From: an uncultured Dehalococcoidia bacterium | Lineage (GTDB): Bacteria > Chloroflexota > Dehalococcoidia > Lucifugimonadales > Lucifugimonadaceae | Reading direction: 5' to 3' | DNA length: 64,000 nucleotides | Assembly (NCBI GenBank): GCA_951812795.1 | Contig: OX638325.1 | Coordinates: 1,574,277 to 1,638,276 of the forward strand | Notes under the pieces: generated by a model | What the model was told of the DNA's origin: nothing | The model's database searches: none | Seen by the model: the letters and a program-made list of their open reading frames with translations, nothing else | Shown here: positions 36,450-45,455 of the stretch, piece by piece | Layout: each line of letters starts with the position of its first letter | Numbering within the stretch: the first letter of the stretch is position 1 | Position numbers and translations under genes: made by a program

Positions 36450-36948
36450 CGAACATTCTCGACTGCATCAGCCCGGGGAAATGCTTGTTTATATTCGCAT
36501 CGTCGCTCACGCCGATATCTCCCCAAAACACTCTAAGGGCAGATTCGTAGGTGCTGTATCTGCTCGTGATTTCTCGATGACTCTCTTGTGGTTGATAGCT
36601 GCCAGACGCGATCTCCGCTTCGGTAATGCGATGGATGTGAGGCACAGCATAATGGCCGTCAAGGCTAATGCTCGACTCGCCATGAGGGCCGTTGTAGCGT
36701 ACGAGAGTTAACGTTGCCATCGTCGGATCGCCGCTAACACGATGCCGCAGGCCAATGGAGAAATTCTCGATGAAATTGGTGTTCTGGCGGATGAAAACCC
36801 GGAACTCGCATCGATCATCCTCTAAGCTTACCAACTCAAGATCGCATCGGCGGTTACCACTCTCTTCAAGATACCCGGACGCGGGAGTCTTCTTCACGAT
36901 CCTCTTAGGCCGACTGATCAAGTCGGCTATCTCCGAATCCGTCAACAT
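36442..36948 (-). CDS. Uncharacterised partner of the DUF1828-type gene
   Basis: The 168-residue product starts MLTDSEIADLISRPKRI at 36948; the frame is open to 37206 but the extra part is low-complexity and overlaps a repeat. It has a beta-rich core (CDLELVSLEDDRCEFRVFIRQ) followed by HHRITE-like helical segments, and contains HYAVPHIHRIT. It resembles small proteins labelled DUF6978 beside DUF1828 genes (recalled, not verified). The 8-bp overlap with the next gene suggests a toxin-antitoxin or defence pair; nothing in the sequence gives the activity. Confidence 0.6.
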   Translation of the reverse strand: MLTDSEIADLISRPKRIVKKTPASGYLEESGNRRCDLELVSLEDDRCEFRVFIRQNTNFIENFSIGLRHRVSGDPTMATLTLVRYNGPHGESSISLDGHYAVPHIHRITEAEIASGSYQPQESHREITSRYSTYESALRVFWGDIGVSDDANINKHFPGLMQSRMFDE

Positions 36949-37036
36949 ACCCGCAAATTCTACCCACCAAGCCGCAACACATCCAACACGGCACGCCGCG
37001 TCTACCCTCAGTTCCGCTACGCCACAAACGACGCCC

Positions 37037-37163
37037 CCTAGCCGGAGACGTAAGTGGGCATGTGGAGCGAGACGCAAACGAACCGGTAGAGACGGGTCTG
37101 TGACACGCCCGCCCCCTTCGTCGAAGACGTAAGGGGACGCGAAGCGAAGCAAGCGGGGGATGC
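37037..37163. repeat. Two diverged family C-like repeats
   Basis: CCCCTAGCCGGAGACGTAAG...GAGCGAGACGCA and CCCCTTCGTCGAAGACGTAAG...GAAGCGAAGCAAGCGGGGGATGCC have the same layout (split here). The second half resembles family C at 24231 and 41867. The sequence between 36949 and 37257 contains no gene that I can support. Confidence 0.5.
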
Positions 37164-37257
37164 CCAAGGCGGCGGGGTTCAGTACACCAAACAACTCAAC
37201 CACCAATTCCGGAAAAATTGATCAGAAACGCGGCAATCTACCACCGCCGCTCGACAA

Positions 37258-37485
37258 TCAACTACTTGAACCTAGCAAAAAGAGATTGAAAGTTTGACTG
37301 GAAGAAACGACGACAACCACGCAAACCAGATGAATCCCGACAACGATGCATTCTTGCAAAGCCGCGGAGAAGATGAACGCCCCAACGATCGGGAATAAGT
37401 ATCTGACCCGGCAAACGCCGACGCAGGCACCCGTTCCGATGGCGGCCCATTGTTCGTCGACGGCTACTAAAAACAGACCAACGTT
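37258..37485 (-). pseudogene. Possible remnant of a membrane transporter
   Basis: One minus-strand frame, bounded by stops, reads VDEQWAAIGTGACVGV, RVRYLFPIVGAFIFSAALQE and then a Val-rich hydrophobic stretch. This loosely recalls the repeat region of PiT-type phosphate permeases. There is no plausible start or SD and the frame is only about 75 codons, so it is at best a fragment. Confidence 0.2.
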
Positions 37486-37614
37486 TCACCTGCGGCACCA
37501 ATTGCCGGTGTAGCAAGATCTATTTCACGCCTCTTTCGCCCGACCAATGAGACACGATCAAGTCCCCAAACCGCACCACCATTCAATAGTTTCATCAACC
37601 TTCTGTCTGATAGA

Positions 37615-38235
37615 TCATGTTCGATCATTATTTACAAAGTTGGCGAACTCCATGATGTTGGCGAACACATGCAAGAACACAGGCAGAAGCAAAAACATAA
37701 CGGACGGAATGGTTACCAAATCTCCGATCAGAACTCCATCGTTATCATTTGATTTCCCTAACATCCAGGCTCCTAAGAAAATCCAGAAAGGATAAAGAAT
37801 AGAAATGGCATAGCGTATTCTCTTAGGCTTTTCAGATATACGACCAGAAAGTGCGTAAACAGCTCCAAACATTACGAATCCAAATACGATTAATGGTGAC
37901 AGAACCAACACCCATCCCTGATCGACTAAATAGTCATAAAACGGGTTCGCGATCCATTGCAATAAAACCCATAGCAACAAGGGGATAGCTAATGACAAGG
38001 GGATAGCTAATGACATAAATACTACGAACTCATGTTTCGTGATAGGACCAGCGTGTCTCTTTGCAGTCAGATCACGCTTCATAATTTCTTCTTCATCAAA
38101 TAAAGTCGCTAATTCCGCGTTGCATAATGCTATTTTGAATTCACTGTCAAAAGACCCGTTGTTTACCAAAAATGCTTTCTTGTGAGTCAAAAGCGCTATA
38201 CGCTTCGTTATGTAGTCATATCGCTTTTCGTTCAT
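37615..38235 (-). CDS. Low-GC membrane protein of unknown function
   Basis: The 206-residue product has a soluble N-terminus (residues 1-68) and four likely membrane segments (about 70-92, 105-128, 143-162, 170-195). No family is recognised. Its DNA is clearly richer in A and T than all neighbours, with many AAA, TAT and ATT codons, which suggests recent transfer. An 18-bp tandem duplication at 37978-38013 gives the repeated peptide SLAIPLSLAIP in the first membrane segment. It lies between the DUF1828 unit and the second restriction system. Confidence 0.7.
   Translation of the reverse strand: MNEKRYDYITKRIALLTHKKAFLVNNGSFDSEFKIALCNAELATLFDEEEIMKRDLTAKRHAGPITKHEFVVFMSLAIPLSLAIPLLLWVLLQWIANPFYDYLVDQGWVLVLSPLIVFGFVMFGAVYALSGRISEKPKRIRYAISILYPFWIFLGAWMLGKSNDNDGVLIGDLVTIPSVMFLLLPVFLHVFANIMEFANFVNNDRT
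37978..38013. repeat. 18-bp in-frame tandem duplication
   Basis: CAAGGGGATAGCTAATGA occurs twice in direct succession inside the low-GC membrane gene, preserving the frame. Confidence 0.85.
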
Positions 38236-38318
38236 CTGGAGGCTGGATCCTTACATCGTATGATTGCTTCTCTATCGAGGATTGTAGACTGAACATCATC
38301 GCTCAATCCGATTGCCCC

Positions 38319-38585
38319 CTATCCCCGCAACAACTCCCCCACAACCCCCTCCACCCGCTGCCCTTCCGCCGACTCCTGCAACCACCTCCGAATCTCCCGA
38401 CGCGCAATTGTAACCGTCAACCTCGGATACCGCTGCCGCAAATTCTCCAACTCACGCTCAACACCAATTGCCGCACGCCGACCCGCATCCGCTTTACCCG
38501 CATGCAACGAATCACCACCATCAAACTCCGGTATCGGTAACAACTCCCACACAACCTCCACACCTCCCGACGCGCAAAACCACAA
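38319..38585 (-). CDS. Doubtful short gene or gene fragment
   Basis: A minus-strand frame of 88 codons from TTG 38585 reads WELLPIPEFDGGDSLHAGK and VERELENLRQRYPRL, ending GELLRG. The composition is protein-like in its second half, but the start follows a stop directly, there is no Shine-Dalgarno sequence and the local plus strand is compositionally C/A-rich, which opens such frames. It could be the end of a decayed gene next to the SacI-like nuclease. The rest of 38236-38631 shows nothing. Confidence 0.25.
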   Translation of the reverse strand: MWFCASGGVEVVWELLPIPEFDGGDSLHAGKADAGRRAAIGVERELENLRQRYPRLTVTIARREIRRWLQESAEGQRVEGVVGELLRG

Positions 38586-38631
38586 TAATCATCTTCCATA
38601 ATCCCCACGCCCAGACCACCACCTCCCATCT

Positions 38632-39705
38632 TCATCCCCCCAACAACCCAGCGAACCCCACCCGATCCGCCGGGTCCGTACTCCGAGAATCCAATTCGTC
38701 GCAAATCGCCTCAATGAATTGCACCCGCCAGTCCTCGCCAAGCAAGCTGAACGTCGCGCGCACCAAATCATTGATCGAGATCTGATGCACGTTGCTTCCC
38801 GAAGCAAATTCATTATTGATTCTCGTTTCGATTGCTTCTCTGTCAGCAGACGCAATGCCCGGGCTGGCAAAAAGGATGTTCTCTACTCCACTCGACCTCG
38901 CCTTCAAGATGGTTGCTCCCAACTCGACATACGTGAGATCGTGACCTTTGACCTCCACTGCCAACGCCAACTCTTCATCCGTGCCGAAACACAACACATC
39001 CCCAGGCGCACCGCTAGCCGTATCAGCCTCATTCAATCCTTGACTTTCAACTCTGGTGAAGATCGAAAACGCTTCGCCTAGAGTCCGCATTAACGCCGTC
39101 GCCACTATCATCGGCCTCAAACCGCCATCCGAAACCTCCAAATATCGGTCCAATAGACTGCAGAGCTGGCCCAAACTGATCCGGCGCGGCACTGGATAGG
39201 TCACGCTCTGTGCTCTCAATCTTCTAGCAATCGATTTCAGGCACCTCACCAGAGTCGCCTCAACTGTTGACCGACGACCATCCGACTGCAATGCCGACAA
39301 AAACTCCACTAGCGCGTCCCACTGCCCGCGGTAGCTAAGGCTTAATGAATCCATTCCCTCATCCAACCGAGGACGACGCAACGGGTTATTGACGTATGGG
39401 TCTGAGCTCGTGCCCAATACGTTATGGTTCCGGCGAACCCACGGCACAACTACCCGGGTGCAAAAACTCCTCGGGTCCCAACGTCCATCCGTCGTAGCTG
39501 ATTCCTGATTACCCCGTTGCAAGCACAAAAGATCCCGATTAGCGTCGGTGAACTTACCAAGCAACTGCGTAAAGAATGCGTACCGAATGCTGACGAGCGA
39601 TGATCCTACAAATCTGTCAATGTCTTCATCGGGTTCGCTTTCGAACGACGAAAGGGTCTGCTCCCACATGGAATCCAGCCAATCATTCAGCTCTGCGTCG
39701 TTCAT
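38632..39705 (-). CDS. SacI-like type II restriction endonuclease
   Basis: The 357-residue product starts at ATG 39705, which overlaps the methylase stop as ATGA; the in-frame start at 39795 would lie inside the methylase gene. It resembles SacI-family nucleases (recalled) and has a PD-(D/E)XK core: D236 in GAPGDVLCF and E251-V-K253 in LAVEVKGHDLT. The N-terminal two thirds are helical and may bind DNA (SacI recognises GAGCTC; specificity here is not proven). Together with the D12 methylase it forms a restriction-modification system. Confidence 0.75.
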   Translation of the reverse strand: MNDAELNDWLDSMWEQTLSSFESEPDEDIDRFVGSSLVSIRYAFFTQLLGKFTDANRDLLCLQRGNQESATTDGRWDPRSFCTRVVVPWVRRNHNVLGTSSDPYVNNPLRRPRLDEGMDSLSLSYRGQWDALVEFLSALQSDGRRSTVEATLVRCLKSIARRLRAQSVTYPVPRRISLGQLCSLLDRYLEVSDGGLRPMIVATALMRTLGEAFSIFTRVESQGLNEADTASGAPGDVLCFGTDEELALAVEVKGHDLTYVELGATILKARSSGVENILFASPGIASADREAIETRINNEFASGSNVHQISINDLVRATFSLLGEDWRVQFIEAICDELDSRSTDPADRVGFAGLLGG

Positions 39706-40601
39706 GTCAGCGGTTCGAAATTGATCCACAGCGATTCTTGGCGGGGTTTGCGCACCGAGTGCGCGGTCCGCACCGGAGCGTCTATCCTGGTCCAATCTGC
39801 GAACAGACGATCGTACAACTCCGTGCGATAACCGGAAAGAACCGCACGCCCGCGGATCGACGACAATACATCCGCAAGGGCGATATGCTCTGCATCGCTC
39901 ATTTCATGTTCGTATGCGGTTGTATCGCCGCGAGAAGAGTGGACGTACGGAGGATCCAGATAAAACACCGTTTCCGCCGTGTCATACCGTCTGATCACCT
40001 CCAGAGCCGGTGCATTTTCGATCTGTACCCGTAACAGCCGCTCCGTAATCTCGGCTAAACCGTCAACTGAACCAAGCCACCTCGAAACTGCCCCCGACAT
40101 GCCTGCTCGCGTAGTAAGCACGCAATGCGCCCACCGCCCCTCGCTGCTCTTCTGCGCAAGTCCAGTTCGCGTCTGACGTGCTCGGACGAAGAAGCGCCGT
40201 GCTCGTTCGAGTTCAGTCAAACCAGGCTCATACTGACACGCACGCACCAGTTCTTCTCGCGAAAACGGGGTGAGACCGACCTGCCGAATCAGTTCGTCAC
40301 CGGCATCCCTCAGCGTTTTGAAAAAGTTGGCCAACTCAGAATCTATGTCGTTGTATGTCTCCACAAGCGCCGGTGGCCGATTTATCAACACCGCGGCTGA
40401 ACCTCCGAATACGTCGCAGAAATGCTTCGCATCCGTTGGGATATTGGGCAAAATAAAGTCCAGATGGCTGAATTTGCCACCGTACCATCCGAAAGCGATC
40501 ATCTTTTTTTTGCGCCCATTCCTGCGCGCCGCTACCCGACGACCCGTCCCGCTTGAATTCACCTGCGGTGCCAAGTTACTCATCCATTCTGCTCCTGCCA
40601 T
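39702..40601 (-). CDS. D12-class N6-adenine DNA methyltransferase
   Basis: The 299-residue product is a Dam-like D12 methylase. The start of the core (WYGGKFSHLDFILPNIP), motif I VFGGSAA (64-70) and the catalytic DPPY (216-219) are present. The first 33 residues are basic and may be an extension; an internal ATG at residue 34 is an alternative start. It would protect host sites from the nuclease encoded directly downstream. Confidence 0.87.
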   Translation of the reverse strand: MAGAEWMSNLAPQVNSSGTGRRVAARRNGRKKKMIAFGWYGGKFSHLDFILPNIPTDAKHFCDVFGGSAAVLINRPPALVETYNDIDSELANFFKTLRDAGDELIRQVGLTPFSREELVRACQYEPGLTELERARRFFVRARQTRTGLAQKSSEGRWAHCVLTTRAGMSGAVSRWLGSVDGLAEITERLLRVQIENAPALEVIRRYDTAETVFYLDPPYVHSSRGDTTAYEHEMSDAEHIALADVLSSIRGRAVLSGYRTELYDRLFADWTRIDAPVRTAHSVRKPRQESLWINFEPLT

Positions 40602-40988
40602 GCAATCTAATCACAATCGCCCTTACACGCGGACCATTCCGACTCGCACTCCCAGATGTCTCCATCAACTAGTTTTTGATTCTGATCCAGCGTCATCTCT
40701 AGGTTCCCTCAAATGTACCATCGTCGCGATCGCATCCGTCACTCATTTGGCAAACCCAGTTCCTCCAGTCAGCTTTCTCTTTAGAATCGCAGATCAATGT
40801 TCCCCAGACAAGTTCGTTTCGAAGCCTAACCAAACCCCAAAACACACCTCAAAACCACGTCATGTAACCCACCACCCTCGCTGACCCAACACCCAAACCC
40901 CCTCCCCCAACAACCTACATCACCCACCCAACCCCACCGTCCATTATCCCGCAAACCCCCGCCAAAGCACCGACGCCAAACAACAAAT

Positions 40989-41029
40989 CCCCTTCTCCCG
41001 CTCGGCGGGAGAGGGCTAGGGTGAGGGCC
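40989..41029. repeat. Palindromic repeat (family A)
   Basis: CTTCTCCCGC-TCG-GCGGGAGAGGG is followed by CTAGGGTGAGGGC, the same end as the array at 14926-15054. Confidence 0.75.
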
Positions 41030-41147
41030 AAGGGCGGCCAAGGGGCCCGGCAAAACCACCACCCCCCATCACCGCATCACCCCAAAAAAACCATCACCCC
41101 ATCAGAACCCATCCGCGATAATCCCCGTAATCCGCGGTTCAGACCAC

Positions 41148-41175
41148 TTGACAACCAATACATTCGTGCTAATAT
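41148..41175 (+). promoter_or_regulatory. Consensus sigma70 promoter in noncoding region
   Basis: TTGACA (41148-41153) and TAATAT (41170-41175) are 16 bp apart. Nothing with a coding signature follows for 840 bp, so the transcript may be noncoding or the promoter may be a relic. Confidence 0.55.
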
Positions 41176-41448
41176 AAGAACTGTTAACAACAAACATCGC
41201 CGCGCCGACGGGTGCGGATACGACCTCAACTAGACCCTGCCCTGAGATCCAGCCCAAGACCGTGAACGCAACACCACAAGAACTAAACAGTCGAAGACTG
41301 ACCTCGGCATCCTTGAGCAAACAAGATGCAACTTCGAGAGGGACCGTTAGAAGCGAATGCTGCAACAAGGTCCAGTCGCGTCGCCACAAGCAGGCGCCGC
41401 AACACGAGCCAGACAAAAGTACCCCAGTACGGACGACCCTTCCTTTTT

Positions 41449-41488
41449 CCCCTCCCCCTCCCAGGGGGAGATTAAGAGGGGGTCCACC
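41449..41488. repeat. Palindromic repeat (family B)
   Basis: CTCCCCCT-CCC-AGGGGGAG is followed by ATTAAGAGGGGGTCC, almost the same as the copy in the ABC ATPase gene (30336). Confidence 0.75.
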
Positions 41489-41760
41489 GCCGGTACCTGC
41501 GTCCAAGGGCTGGGCGAACGTTCGTGAATCCGGCAGACGTCGGCCCTCGACAACCAACGGGGCGCGGCTACAGCACCAGCTCGGGACTAACCGAGCGATG
41601 GAGATCGGCATTGCTCAAGCGGCCGGACTCCGGGCCCACGGCCTGGCAACGTGGGCAGACGCTGGAACTAAAGGACGGGCCCACGTCCAATCCCCGCAAG
41701 CGCGGCGATGAAAAACCATTCGCTCGTCCCTGTTAAAAGGGACAACGACCGAGAACCACT

Positions 41761-41808
41761 AGGGTTGCCCCCGCTCGCGGGGGAAATGTCCGAAGGACAA
41801 AGGGGGCA
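41761..41808. repeat. Palindromic repeat (family D)
   Basis: AGGGTTG is followed by the hairpin CCCCCGC-TC-GCGGGGG, AAAT, then GTCC-GAA-GGAC and AAAGGGGGCAC. The matching copy is at 30213-30285. Confidence 0.8.
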
Positions 41809-41866
41809 CACCGACCCTCACACCCAAAACCTGCAACACCCCCGCAGGCCATACCAAAACATCCTC

Positions 41867-41921
41867 CTCCCCTTCGCTCCGCGAAGGGGACGCGTGCGAA
41901 GCACGCAGGGGATGCTCGAAA
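41867..41921. repeat. Palindromic repeat (family C)
   Basis: CCCCTTCGC-TCC-GCGAAGGGG is followed by ACGCGTGC-GAA-GCACGC and AGGGGATGC. The matching copy is at 24231-24292. Confidence 0.8.
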
Positions 41922-41978
41922 TCGCACCCAACCCCCATCCCCTCCATCCCCTCCATCCATGTAAATTCCCCCCACCCA

Positions 41979-41984
41979 TATAAT
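41979..41984 (+). promoter_or_regulatory. -10 element of the polA promoter
   Basis: A perfect TATAAT lies 41 bp before the polA ATG, in otherwise C-rich DNA. The -35 region is weak. The expected start near 41991 gives a leader of about 35 nt. Confidence 0.5.
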
Positions 41985-42025
41985 CGCAACCACTACCGAA
42001 ACATCCTCAACCCGCCAATCCGCCC

Positions 42026-44887
42026 ATGACAACCCCAACCACCACCCGCGAACCCCTCATCCTCGTCGTCGACGGCCACTCGATGGTCTTTCGAGCATGG
42101 TTCGCGCTCTCGCGTGGCGGCGGCCTCACCAACAGCGCCGGTCAGCAGACCCACGGCGCATACGGCTTCCTCCGAAATCTCATCGCAACCATCCGCGAAT
42201 ACAGCCCGACCCACATCGCCGTAACTTTCGACACCCGAGCGCCAACCTTCCGCGACGAACTATTCGACGAATATAAGGCCCAACGGCCTCCTATCGATCC
42301 CGAACTCCACGAGCAAATCCCTATGGTCGAGAGCGTTCTCGCCGCCATGAAGGTCCCGGTCTTCGCGATTGACGGCTTTGAAGCCGACGATGTCGTCGGA
42401 ACCATCGTCCGCAAAGCCGAGGACGCAGGTATCCGCTCCTTGATCCTCACCGGCGACGCCGACCAGCTACAACTCGTCAACGACGACACCAACCTCCTCA
42501 TGTACTCCGGCTTCGGCGACACCCGGGTCTACGACATCGAGGGTGTGCGCGACCGCTACGACGGCCTCGGCCCCGAGTTCGTCGCCGAGATTAAGGCGCT
42601 CGAAGGCGATCCGTCCGACAACATCCCCGGCATTCCCAAGATCGGACCCAAGGCCGCTCGAACCGTCCTCAACCGCTTCGGTCATTTCGACGCGCTCTAC
42701 GCCAATCTCGACGCCGTCGGTGAGATCCCATCAAAGGAACTCCGCGGCTCCAAGGGCATCATGACGCGCCTCCGCGACGGCGAAAAGATCGCCTACGACG
42801 GACTCAAACTCACAACCATTGTCACCGATGTGCCGATCGACATCGACTTCAACGAATGCCGCATCGGCGGCTACGACCGCACCGAAGTCGTGGGAGCACT
42901 CACCGGCCTCGGCTTCGGCGACACCATCGTCCGCAGCATACCTTCAGCCGAAGACGCCGAACGAGGCGTATTCCCTCTGCCAACAACGGGCCGTGCGCAG
43001 GGCGATCTCTTCAGCGACGCCGACACTACCGTCGCAGCTAAATCGAACGCCAAAATCGCAAGTTCCGACGGACCTCTCGGCAACTACGCCATCGTCACCA
43101 CCGACGCCGAGCTGCAAGACCTGGTGACGCGCTTCGGCAACGCCGACGGCTTCGCTTATGACACCGAGACCAACGGCACGCGCGCGATGCAGGACGCGAT
43201 GGTCGGAATGTCGTTCTCGAACGCCGAGGGCGAAGCCTGCTACGTACCCGTCGGTCATCGTTCCGGCGAACAAATCGACCGCACCCGCGCGCTCGAGATC
43301 GTCGCCCCGCTCTTCGCCGATGCCAAAGTTCCCAAAGCCGCGCACAACGCGAACTTCGACATGATGGTCCTGCAACAGGCCGGCATCGACATCAACAACG
43401 CCAACTTCGACACCATGATCGCCGCATCTCTTTGCGGTCACAATCGATACGGACTCAAAGACCTCGCGCTCGAGCTCTTCCGATCCGAGATGACACCGAT
43501 AACCGATCTCATCGGGACCGGGCGCAAGCAGATAACCATGTCCGAAGTCGACATCGAGTTGGCCGGTCCCTACGCCGCGGCCGACGCCGATTTCACATAT
43601 CGACTATGGCGACATTTCGACGGCGAACTCGACGGTCACAACGCTCGCGGAGCCTTCGAAAACATCGAGATGCCCCTCCTTCCAGTCATCGTCGAGATGC
43701 AGCGCACCGGAATGGTGGTCGAGACCGATGTCCTCAAGAAATTCTCCGCTGCCCTCGGCGAGGAGATCGCTCAAATCAAACAGGCCGCAAACGCCCTTTT
43801 AGGCGGTCGAGAATTCAACATCGCATCCAACCGGCAGATCGGTACCATCCTCATCGACGAGTGGAACGCGCCGCCGACCCGCAAACTAAAGACCGGCTGG
43901 TCAATGAACGCCGACGCCCTCGACCGCATGAGGAACACCTCCGGTCTCGACGACCGCGTCTACCAGCTCATCGACGCAGTTCTCAAATACCGCGAACTCG
44001 CAAAGTTGAAGTCCACCTACGCCGACGCGCTCCCCAAGATGGTCAACCCGGCCACTGGACGCGTCCACAGCACCTTCAACCAAGCTGGTTCCGCCACCGG
44101 ACGACTCGCATCGAACGATCCCAACGTCCAGAACATCCCCGTCCGGACACCTCTCGGTCGAAGAGTCCGCGACGCCTTTACAACCATCTACGAATCGGGC
44201 TGGCAGATCCTCTCGGCCGACTATTCCCAAATCGAACTCCGCATCCTCGCCCACATGTCCCGGGAACCCGGCCTCCTCGATTCCTTCCGCAACGGCGAAG
44301 ACATCCACGACGCTACTGCGCGGGCCATGTACGACGTCCAAGACGTTACCAGCGATCAGCGGCGCATCGCCAAGATTCTCAACTTCGGAGTCATCTACGG
44401 CCTCGGACCCCAAGGTGTCGCGCGCCAGACTGACCTCACACAGCAACAAGGTCGTGAATTCATCGATCTCTACTTTGGCCGGTATCCCGGCATCCGCGAC
44501 TTCATCGAACACCAAAAGCAGGTCGCAAAGATGCGCGGCTATGCCGAGACGTTGAAGGGCAGACGTCGCTACCTCCCCGACCTCCGCTCCGCCAACCAAG
44601 GCTACCGGGCCGCCGCCGAACGCGTCGCCGTGAATATGCCCATCCAAGGAACCGCCGCCGACGTAATCAAGATCGCAATGATCAACATCGCCGATGAACT
44701 CCACCGCCGGGGCCTCGAATCCCGGATGACCGCCCAAGTTCACGACGAACTCATCTTCGAAGTGGCCCCCGGCGAACTCGAAGAGATTACGTCATTGGCG
44801 CACGACATGATGCCCGCCGCAATGTCTCTGGAAGTCCCCCTCTTAGTAGACACCAAGACCGGCATCCGTTGGGGCGAACTCGAGTGA
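42026..44887 (+). CDS. polA: DNA polymerase I
   Basis: The 953-residue product has all three PolI domains. The 5'-3' nuclease (residues about 10-300) shows VDGHSMVFRAW, TGDADQLQLV and GDPSDNIPG. The 3'-5' exonuclease retains its acidic residues (DTETNG, HNANFDMMVL, YAAADADFTYRL), so proofreading is probably active. The polymerase domain shows DYSQIELRILAH, RRIAKILNFGVIYG and QVHDELIFEV. It serves in repair and Okazaki fragment processing. Its stop overlaps the GTG of the next gene. Confidence 0.97.
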   Translation: MTTPTTTREPLILVVDGHSMVFRAWFALSRGGGLTNSAGQQTHGAYGFLRNLIATIREYSPTHIAVTFDTRAPTFRDELFDEYKAQRPPIDPELHEQIPMVESVLAAMKVPVFAIDGFEADDVVGTIVRKAEDAGIRSLILTGDADQLQLVNDDTNLLMYSGFGDTRVYDIEGVRDRYDGLGPEFVAEIKALEGDPSDNIPGIPKIGPKAARTVLNRFGHFDALYANLDAVGEIPSKELRGSKGIMTRLRDGEKIAYDGLKLTTIVTDVPIDIDFNECRIGGYDRTEVVGALTGLGFGDTIVRSIPSAEDAERGVFPLPTTGRAQGDLFSDADTTVAAKSNAKIASSDGPLGNYAIVTTDAELQDLVTRFGNADGFAYDTETNGTRAMQDAMVGMSFSNAEGEACYVPVGHRSGEQIDRTRALEIVAPLFADAKVPKAAHNANFDMMVLQQAGIDINNANFDTMIAASLCGHNRYGLKDLALELFRSEMTPITDLIGTGRKQITMSEVDIELAGPYAAADADFTYRLWRHFDGELDGHNARGAFENIEMPLLPVIVEMQRTGMVVETDVLKKFSAALGEEIAQIKQAANALLGGREFNIASNRQIGTILIDEWNAPPTRKLKTGWSMNADALDRMRNTSGLDDRVYQLIDAVLKYRELAKLKSTYADALPKMVNPATGRVHSTFNQAGSATGRLASNDPNVQNIPVRTPLGRRVRDAFTTIYESGWQILSADYSQIELRILAHMSREPGLLDSFRNGEDIHDATARAMYDVQDVTSDQRRIAKILNFGVIYGLGPQGVARQTDLTQQQGREFIDLYFGRYPGIRDFIEHQKQVAKMRGYAETLKGRRRYLPDLRSANQGYRAAAERVAVNMPIQGTAADVIKIAMINIADELHRRGLESRMTAQVHDELIFEVAPGELEEITSLAHDMMPAAMSLEVPLLVDTKTGIRWGELE

Positions 44888-45453
44888 CGACCGGCCACGT
44901 CTTCATCGCCACCACCCTCGACGGCTTTATCGCTCGAAAAGACCACGCCATCGACTGGCTCGAAAACCAAGGCACAACCACCGAAGAGCACGGCTACACC
45001 CAGTTCGTAGACTCGGTCGACGGAATCGTATTCGGCCGCAAAACCTACGAAGTCGTCCTCAACCTGATCTCCGACGACGACTGGCCCTACCCGAAACCCG
45101 TGATCGTTCTCTCGAGAACCCTCACCAACTCCGACATCCCCCGGCACCTTACCGACAAAGTCACAATCACCGACCAAACACCCTCCGACCTCATCGCAAC
45201 CCTCAACCAAAAAGGCTGGAACCGCGCCTACATCGATGGCGGCATCACCATCCAATCCTTCCTCAACGAAGGCCTGATCGATGACCTAATCATCACCACC
45301 CTCCCAGTCCTAATCGGCCAAGGCATCCCCCTATTCGGCAACACCACCAAAGACATCCACCTCAAACTAATCAGCACAACCCAATACCCCTCAGGCCTAG
45401 CCCAAACCCACTACCGCGTATTGACCGAACCTGAATCACAAGGCTGCTTGTAA
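44884..45453 (+). CDS. RibD C-terminal/dihydrofolate-reductase-like protein
   Basis: The product of 189 residues starts at a GTG that overlaps the polA stop as GTGA. It has the DHFR-like fold pattern of the RibD_C family: VFIATTLDGFIARKD, then GIVFGRKTYEVV, then AYIDGGITIQSFL and ITTLPVLIGQGIPLFG. Such proteins are NADPH-dependent reductases, but stand-alone members have varied or unknown substrates. It is probably co-translated with polA. Confidence 0.87.
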   Translation: MTTGHVFIATTLDGFIARKDHAIDWLENQGTTTEEHGYTQFVDSVDGIVFGRKTYEVVLNLISDDDWPYPKPVIVLSRTLTNSDIPRHLTDKVTITDQTPSDLIATLNQKGWNRAYIDGGITIQSFLNEGLIDDLIITTLPVLIGQGIPLFGNTTKDIHLKLISTTQYPSGLAQTHYRVLTEPESQGCL

Positions 45454-45455
45454 AC

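Larger units (their letters stand above)
40602..42025. other. 1.4-kb region without recognisable protein gene
   Basis: The stretch between the methylase and polA contains four palindromic repeats and a promoter-headed segment, listed separately. Open frames here are low-complexity, cross the repeats and have no ribosome sites. 40840-40985 is strikingly C/A-rich on the plus strand. This looks like an accumulation site for repeats, perhaps with one noncoding transcript. Confidence 0.6.

Noticed and set aside
41242-41275. CTGAGA ... GTGAACGC, resembling a TPP riboswitch piece
   Set aside because: The other conserved TPP elements and a downstream thi gene are missing.
41262-41711. 149-codon plus-strand frame
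   Set aside because: It crosses a palindromic repeat, is low in complexity and has no SD.
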